From Sporobolomyces roseus (taxonomy: Eukaryota > Basidiomycota > Microbotryomycetes > Sporidiobolales > Sporidiobolaceae), in the NCBI GenBank assembly GCA_016617785.1, contig JADILM010000003.1, forward strand, positions 1,116,001-1,180,000: 64,000 bases of DNA. The letters are read 5' to 3'. A program made the position numbers and the translations under genes. The notes under the pieces were generated by a model. It did no database searches and was not told the origin of the DNA. It saw only the letters and a list, made by a program, of their open reading frames with translations. Numbering within the stretch: position 1 is the first letter of the stretch; each line of letters opens with the position of its first letter. This document shows, one piece after another, positions 57,501 through 64,000 of the stretch.

Positions 57501-59304
57501 CAATCTCCCCAATCTCAGCTTTCCGAGCAATCCGAAAGCGATACCAGTAAGAATTGACGACATCGAAAAGGCGACCAGAGTTGTCGCAACGAGGGTTTCG
57601 TTGTCGTTGATCCTCGAGTCGAGAATTGCAGAGATTGCATGAAAGAAAGGGACGACTTCGATCATCATACTCGCGTTCCCACCTTTGAAGATTGATCCGA
57701 ATCGTCCTCCTCCGGTGAAGACGAGTTGGGCGACGATACATGAGACAAAGAACATCGAGATACCGATTCCTCCGAAATCTTGGAAAGCAGGTAATTTCGT
57801 GTTGAAAGTGATCATTCCGTACGAAACACCGTCGAGGATGTTCATGAGAGTTCTGCGAAAGGTCGAAGAGTGTCAGTCGCTGTCGCATGGAGAACAATGG
57901 AAGCGGTTCTTTGGCTCACCCTAGAATCACAGCTGGAATCGAGCTGACAGCAGTTTTGCCAAAGTCTACGAAATCCTCTTTTCTCGTCTTCTTCGCTTGT
58001 GCACCGAGACCATTACCCCATTCCACCATCCTGTTCCTCGCCCGGTGAACGAAGCCATCCTTGTCGACTGAAATTTCTCTTCCTCCTCTTTGTCCAGTCA
58101 ATCCGAATAGAGGGGTTCGCTCTGACGGAGCTGACTCCGATCCGACCGTACTTCTATCACCCTCTTCCTCACCTTCGCTATCCTCAATTCCATCATACTG
58201 TTCATCTCGACTCCCGCCTCTCTCATCTCCCAGAATCCGTTCATGATCTCTTTGACCGTGTTCTTCCTTTCCTTTCTTTCCTCGTTTCCGTAAACCTTCG
58301 ACTCCGACTTGTACATCTCTCTTCGGTGTCTGTCCAGATTTCCTTCGCTCTTTCGCCGCTTGTTGAATCATCCTTTTGGGAGTTGGCGTTTTCCCACCTT
58401 CTCCTCCCGACGCCGACGAAACAGGAGATGGGTCGTCTTCTTTCTTCCCGATACCACCGTTTTTCGCATCCTCGGAGGTGAAAGGGAGGGCGAGTTGCGA
58501 AGCTAGAGGAGTTCTCTCGGTCGAGGAGGAAGGGGAAGGTTCGAGAGAGCCTGGCTCTTCGGCGATGGGTGAGGGAGTCGAAGTGATCTCGCCCGAGTGT
58601 GGATCAGGAGCGGGTATATCGAGGTGTGAAGGTCGGGCTTTCGCAAGGTTCGAGGTAGAAGAAGGGTGAGGAACTGAGGTCGAAACAGAGTTGAACGGGT
58701 CTGAGAAGGAAGGCGAGTCGATGGAAGGGGTAGATGCTGGCGCTGAGGAAGAATGGGAAGTAGCCGAGTCGCCTGAACCTTGCTTTGGAGGGGGAGAGTG
58801 AGCTGAGAGGGAAATCGCAGCGAGGCGAGCGGAACCTGAGAAAACGGGAGATAGTCAGCTCTAGTTCACCTGTGCCGCCGAGACAGCTCCTTCTATAGCT
58901 TTTCGAGTGTTCACCAGGCCAACTCGGATGAATTCGCCCTTATCCTCCCGAAGTTTGTTCGAAGGAAATTGATAAGGAAAGTTGATAGACTCACCGTCTC
59001 GAATCTCCTCCCTTGTATGACTGAAGGATCCAAACATTCTCATCATTCCAGTCTCACTGCCTCCCTCACTATCTGAGAAAGCGCTTTCATCGACTGAATT
59101 TCTGCCTCCTGCCGACCCTGTCCTCCTCATTGATCCGTACGAGATAGGTTTACCTCCAAGAGATGAGCGGAATACTGAACCTTGTGATGACCGAGAGATT
59201 GACCTGCGTCGAGTGTGAGGTAGAGAGGGAGTCTGAGACGGTGGAGATGAAGGAGGAACTGTAGAGATGTCGGGAGCCACAGGCGTTGACTGTGATGTCG
59301 GCAT
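54563..59304 (-). CDS. SulP-family transporter with STAS and cyclic-nucleotide-binding-like domains
   Basis: Seventeen exons, complement: 58995-59304, 57920-58835, 57430-57852, 57268-57358, 56991-57204, 56719-56928, 56646-56650, 56408-56578, 56280-56342, 55886-56213, 55623-55813, 55470-55563, 55211-55410, 55069-55145, 54735-55009, 54656-54663, 54563-54586; 1199 aa. The layout matches the fungal SulP branch of yeast YGR125W/Vsb1, a vacuolar protein linked to basic amino-acid storage. A disordered 400-residue N-terminus holds two ERTPL motifs. Membrane part about 405-830: ILDGVSYGMITFNTKLPAF, FFPRHILVGTIGGVGAFLFV, GISNIASGLLGSVPNYLCY. STAS about 850-980 (FLVLDFSMASGVDFSAAEAF). cNMP-like about 1070-1185 (FYVIESGMLRANYVF, TIAGELSFLSRTERNTNVVA). 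Exons of 5 and 8 nt are needed to keep frame. Substrate not deducible. Confidence 0.86.
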
Positions 59305-59582
59305 ACGCTGTAGAGAGCTACACTGCTCACTCGCTCGACGGAAGAGTCAGTGAGAGGTGGTGGTGGGGAAACGAAATCAAGCCGTTGGCATTTTGCAAAA
59401 AGATTTCGCAATGAATCAGTAATTTCATCGATGGAAGCCGCTGCGTTCGTGAGAGACAGCATGAAGCCGTCAAAGGGTTCCTTTAATGGTCGGAATAGGA
59501 TCGAAAGCTGCTGATATGAATTATATATTCCCTTGCGAAACCAAAATGAACGAAATCTATGCTGGTGCCCTCTCTACCCAAC
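59305..59582. other. Intergenic: SulP promoter and ABC gene 3' flank
   Basis: 278 bp between two minus-strand genes. AT-rich near 59510-59535 (tgaattatatattccc), close to the ABC gene 3' end and a plausible polyadenylation region. No gene. Confidence 0.5.
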
Positions 59583-62500
59583 TCAAGCCTGAGCCTTCTT
59601 CTCTGCCATCTCCTTTAGAGCCTCCATCTCTCCAGACTTCTCGCAGAGTGCGAAGAAACTGCTCTTCTCGTCTGCGAGCAAGTTGAGCGGGGTATCGTAC
59701 TCGAGCACAACGCCGTGATCGAGAACGAGCACCTTGTCATAGTCGATGATGGTACGGAGACGATCTGGAGACGAGCAAGGCTTAGCGACATGCATTTGGG
59801 AGCTAGGGAAACAGAAAAGGAAAAGAGCTCACGAGCGATACAAAGAATCGTAGCTTCTCCAAGCTCGTCTCGAATAGTATGTTGTATCCGCTCGTCAGTC
59901 GCATGATCAAGAGAAGCGGTCGACTCATCGAGAATTAGGATGGAGGAGTGGGAGTATTTGAGTTTGAGCATTCCTCGAGCGAGGGCGAGCAATTGACGTT
60001 GACCTAGAGAGACAATACCGAGTCAATCAGCTACTCGGATGAGCTGTGGAGGATCGAGAGGGTGGTAAGACGCACCAGCACTGAAGTTTGTTCCACCTTC
60101 TTTCACCTCCATCGCGAGATCCTTGACAACGAACTTCTCGCCGTCGTCAACCGTCACTGTACCCTCCTCATCTGAACCAAATTCACTCGGTGGACGTGAA
60201 GGAGCAGGCGTCGACGAAGTCCCTGATCCAGCCATAGAGACTCGGCGGAGAACGTCCCACAGCGCTTCGTCTTCGTATTGGTTGAAAGGATCAAGATTGA
60301 ACCTCAAACTTCCGGCAAAGAGGGCTGAGTCTTGCGCTACAATTGTGATCGATGAGCGGAGACTCTCCAACTTGAGCGTGTTGATGTTGACCCCGTCTAT
60401 CTCGATGTGTCCCGACTTTGGCTCGATAAACCTCTGAGTATTTCGCTCGAGAACACAATCAGTGTCTGCGGTCGAAGTTGAAGAGCGACAGAGAACCGGT
60501 GGGCTTACGAAGAAACTGAGACCAAGCGTTGATTTGCCGCTTCCTGTTCTCCCGACGATTCCTACCTTCTCTCCTCCCTTGACTTCGAACGAAACATCCT
60601 TCAAGACTGGTGGGAGCTCGGGAGCGTAACTTGCGGTGAGGTTCTTGACTCGAATCGCTCCGAATCGTGAGGGCCAGATCGCGGGAGGGAGAACACCTCC
60701 CTTCGATTCCTGTTCGACCAGCATGTCTAAGATTGAGAGGAAGAGATCAGCTCGTGGATCGCAGGAACAAAAGGAAAGTCGACGCACATTCTTGTACTCG
60801 TTCGAGCGAGTTTGCGTTGACTTCCATACTCGAGAAGAGACGAACAAGCCAAAGGATACGCTCTTGGAAAGCTGTTTCGCGAAAACAATTTGGTCGTCAG
60901 CTAAACATCGAGAGCAAAGAAGCGTTGGACAGCTACTCACCGAGAGCGAAACTCATGATGAACTGATCGTTCGAGGGCGTCAGTCAGCATTCGCTTGCAA
61001 GAGTATTCGAAGAGAGTGAACTTACTCCGGCAAGACCAGGATCCATTCTTGGGGCAAAGATAATGAACAACGCCGACAGGAGGGCGACGAGAGCTCCGAA
61101 GATATCGACCCGTACTGACAACCATCTGTTGACTGCCCATAGCATGAAGAAAGGTCGATTGTTGCGATCGAGATAACCGGCGATGTTCTCGATGAACCGA
61201 CTCCCGTCTCCATACGCGCGGATTGTGGCGATGCCGACCAGCGACTCGCCGAAGAGGGAGAAGATGGGGGACTTGGTGACCGATTCCGTTCTCTTTAGCT
61301 CTCGACTTGAGGCGCGATAGCTCAATCCAAGGAACCTGTTCACTCGTTGTCAGCGTTGCTTCACGAGATGAGCAGGATTGCAGCTTACCAGTACATGAGA
61401 GAGATGAGAGCGGCGGCTGGAAGGAAAGCTGGTAGAGAGAACGAGATCGTAATGATTATGCCCCCAACCTATGCAGCACGAGGAACGGTGGACCAGATAT
61501 CACAGGAGCGAGATAACACAGTCAGAAAAGAACACGGTTTAAGATCCGAAAGAAGAAGAGAAAGTACGGCGAAGAATTCGAAGACGAAGAAAGCTCCGGT
61601 GGTCGAGAAGTCTTGATCGACTGTCTCCATGTCTTTCGAGAGACGATTGAGAATACGGCCCGTAGGAGTTGAATCGAAGAAGCGAACTGCGCGACGCTCT
61701 TCGTTAGTTGATGGACGGAGACAGACTCGATCGACAAACTCACTTCTTGCTCCGAGAATCTTGGTAACGAGTGACTGATAGATTGACTTTGACGCTCGGA
61801 CACCTCTCCATAAGACTGCGGAAGAGCAGGTCAGTTCTGCTCTGAGTCAAGGGGCTCCGGAAAGCGAAGGGAAACATACAGAACGCCATTCGAGCGGAAC
61901 TAAGGATAACACTGACGAGCGCTAGCACGCAGTAGACCGTAAGCCAGAAGTCTGGTGTGTGTCGAGAGGTGTGTTCAACGACGTTTTGAGCATGAACGAT
62001 AGGCGAGCGAACGGCAGTAACAAAGAATGTTTTGGCTGTCGCTTCGAGAGTGTCGTAGGATCGAGCCCAATACCTGAGGGCGAGGTTGACGGCTATACGT
62101 GCGAGAGATAAGTTTGATGTCGGTGTAGATTCTAAGGGAAGTAGGTCAACTTACCGACATCGCTGAATTGCGCTAGAATGAAAACTCCAACGATAATCCC
62201 AACCCAACTCCATCCTCCCAGAGCTCGGATGTAGAGCATATAAACCTCCGCCGAGACTGCACCTTGTCCTTGAGTCTCGTCTTTGACCAATTTGAGCTTC
62301 TCCGTTCTCTTCCTTCTTTCCTCTTCTCGCTCTTGAAGCACAAATTCGTCCGTCTCCCCTTCGCAGATAGCTTCAATCGTGATGGCGCTCGCCTCTGCAA
62401 GTTTGGCTTCGTCGAGATCGTTGTGACCGAGTCTACGAATGGTCGAAGGAGTGAGGGTGCCAGGAGAGCCGTAGGAAGTGACGTTGCCGCTCTCTCCCAT

Positions 62501-64000
62501 CGAGACGTAGAACGAGGCGTAAGGAAGGCAGAGATCGACTGCGTGCGTGACCAGCACACACGTGCGATGTCGCATAATCTTTCCCGAGAGACATTTCTCA
62601 ACGAGGTGTTGAGCGCTACTCACAATTTCAGGTCATCTCGAGTTGAAAGAGAGAGGCGGAGAATGCTGCTCACGTATGACTATCGACAGCACTCAAGACG
62701 TCGTCGAGTAAGACATACTTCGAAGAACTATAGATCTGTAGAAGCGGATTGCATAAATCAGTTTCGCAAATCTCGTCTCGTTGGAGAAACCGAAGCTTAC
62801 CGCTCGAGCGAGACTGATCCTCGCTTTCTGTCCACCAGAGAGTACAGTTCCCCTCTCTCCAACCTCTGTATCGTCTCCGAGCTCGAACTGCTTGAGATCG
62901 GGATTGAGAGCGCACGCCTCGAGAACGTTCTTGTATCGCTTTTCGTTCATCTTTGCTCCGAACAGAATGTTGTCTCGAATGGAGGCGCTGAGAAGCCATG
63001 GCTGCTGTGTTGCGAGGGCGGCGGTGGCGGCGAGGATAGATGGATTGGCTGAAGTTGAGCGAATGACGGGAGAAGGGAGGAAAGCAGAACCAGAGAGTCG
63101 ATTCGTTTCGCCGAGAAGAGACATGAGGAGAGTGGTCTTGCCGGAACCGACTGAGAAGAATGATCGTGAGTCCATGAGGAGGTCGCGATTGGAGAGGAAG
63201 CTGACTTACCGGGACCTAGGATGATACTCAACCCGTTTTCAGGGAACGCAAAGTCGAGCCCGGATACTCTGAAGACGCTCGGGTCTTCCCTAGCTTTCTC
63301 CTCGTTCGCCCAAGTGAAAGTCGCGTCGACGAATCCGATCACTGGATCGTCCTCGCTCGCGACTTCTCGAAGAACCGAGTATTTCGCGGTTTCCTCCTCA
63401 TCAAGGAATTTGTCGATACGCTTCAGAGAGACGTAAGCTTGAAGCACGTTGACGAACATGTCGGTGAATCCTTCGAGAGGAGATCTCAGGACGTTGAACA
63501 AAGCGAGGGCCGTGAATGCAGTTTCGGCGGTCAGATCTTCCTTCATGACTGTTTACGCTCACAAGGACCGTCAGCGCTTGATGGTTTGAGGAAGAATGAG
63601 GAGAAGGAAACTTGCCTTTGGTCTGGAAAGTGAAAGTAGCTACACTGACAAAGATAGGAGCTCCAAACATGACACCTTGTCCGACGATCATGGTGAGTGC
63701 TCGATGCCAAAGAGCAGCCAATTCTCGCCTCCTCGTCTCATCCATCTTCTGCAAGAATTTGGTCTCCCATGCGAAATACTTGACGATTCGAACTTGACTA
63801 ATGACTTCGGTAGCGAGGGTGAGTCGATCATCGGCAGCTGCGAGCAACTCTTCCTGATACTTGTTGTAAAGTTTGGCGATGACTGTTTGAGCGGGCAGGA
63901 GGAGCACGAGGACTGCGACTCCGGCGATCGCGCTCCAGCCGAGAAGTCGGAACAAGAGGTAGACTACGGAAACGATCAGGGTGAATTTTAGCTGCAGAGA
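59583..64000 (-). CDS. ABCC-type full ABC transporter (N-terminal part outside window)
   Basis: Sixteen exons in view, complement: 63616 to beyond 64000, 63210-63548, 62801-63150, 62674-62735, 62155-62615, 61880-62092, 61744-61815, 61568-61686, 61389-61468, 61026-61335, 60941-60962, 60788-60871, 60509-60726, 60076-60433, 59833-60003, 59583-59764; about 1142 aa visible. ABCC proteins (MRP/Yor1/Ycf1 class) pump conjugates and drugs with ATP at the plasma or vacuolar membrane. Second half of TMD1: FRLLGWSAIAGVAVLVLLLP. NBD1: GSGKTTLL, QQPWLLSASIRDNILFG, LSGGQKARISLARA, VLLDDVLSAVDSHT. Linker: Lys/Arg/Glu-rich. TMD2: FFDSTPTGRILNRLSKDMET. NBD2: GRTGSGKSTL, NFSAGQRQ, ILILDESTASLDHATDE, IAHRLRTIIDYD. 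NBD1 has Asp where the catalytic Glu belongs, the usual ABCC asymmetry. The intron at 63549-63615 uses a GC donor. Substrate unknown. Confidence 0.93.

Noticed and set aside
59583..64000. Broken ORFs suggesting an ABC transporter pseudogene
   Set aside because: Every break is explained by a short intron with proper signals. All Walker, signature and H-loop motifs are recovered in one frame.
1..64000. CRISPR arrays, bacterial operons, biosynthetic gene cluster
   Set aside because: No regularly spaced repeats, no polycistronic spacing, spliceosomal introns throughout, and no PKS, NRPS or terpene synthase motifs.

Overview
The window looks like nuclear DNA from a basidiomycete fungus, most likely a Tremellomycete-type yeast (inference from gene style, not a database match). 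Nearly every gene is cut by many short introns of about 50-90 bp with GTGAGT/GTAAGT-like donors, CTGAC/CTAAC branch points and CAG/TAG acceptors. The proteins are typical fungal ones: a lipin, an Sst2-type RGS protein with DEP regions, a fused URA2, Mgm101 and Nrde2. Genes are densely packed on both strands. I reconstructed exon structures by hand from reading frame and splice signals. In every complete model the summed exon length is a multiple of three.

Layout, left to right ((-) or (+) gives the strand). 1-1169 (-) PAH1/lipin, running off the left edge. 1608-2757 (-) ER thioredoxin-like membrane protein. 2942-6376 (-) disordered protein with a repeated acidic-x-P-L motif and no usable ATG. 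6737-7564 (-) NDUFA4/MLRQ-type respiratory subunit. 8143-10312 (-) MFS drug/amino-acid transporter. 10670-14665 (-) large coiled-coil protein. 16065-18309 (-) DEP-RGS protein. 18310-20581 a 2.3 kb gap. 20582-23791 (+) IML2/TTC39. 24098-24928 (-) GNAT acetyltransferase. 25213-26848 and 27180-28658 (-) two tandem related four-TM proteins. 29338-30442 (-) MGM101, divergent over 81 bp from 30524-32425 (+) RPF1. 33395-35091 (-) tubulin-tyrosine-ligase-like protein, divergent over 103 bp from 35195-39579 (+) NRDE2. 39739-41665 (+) membrane-anchored thaumatin-like protein. 42424-42872 (-) small unknown protein. 43339-45164 (-) mitochondrial malonyl-CoA:ACP transacylase. 46222-53904 (-) URA2. 54563-59304 (-) SulP transporter with STAS and cyclic-nucleotide-binding-like domains. 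59583->64000 (-) ABCC-type ABC transporter, running off the right edge.

This is ordinary core-genome content: pyrimidine synthesis, lipid synthesis, mitochondrial maintenance, ribosome biogenesis, RNA surveillance, G-protein signalling and vacuolar or plasma-membrane transport. I see no secondary-metabolite cluster, transposon, rRNA, tRNA or CRISPR array. The points most worth a second look are the apparently AUG-less PL-repeat protein, the tandem four-TM pair, micro-exons of 5, 8 and 14 nt, two very short divergent promoters and the 2.3 kb gap between the RGS and IML2 genes.
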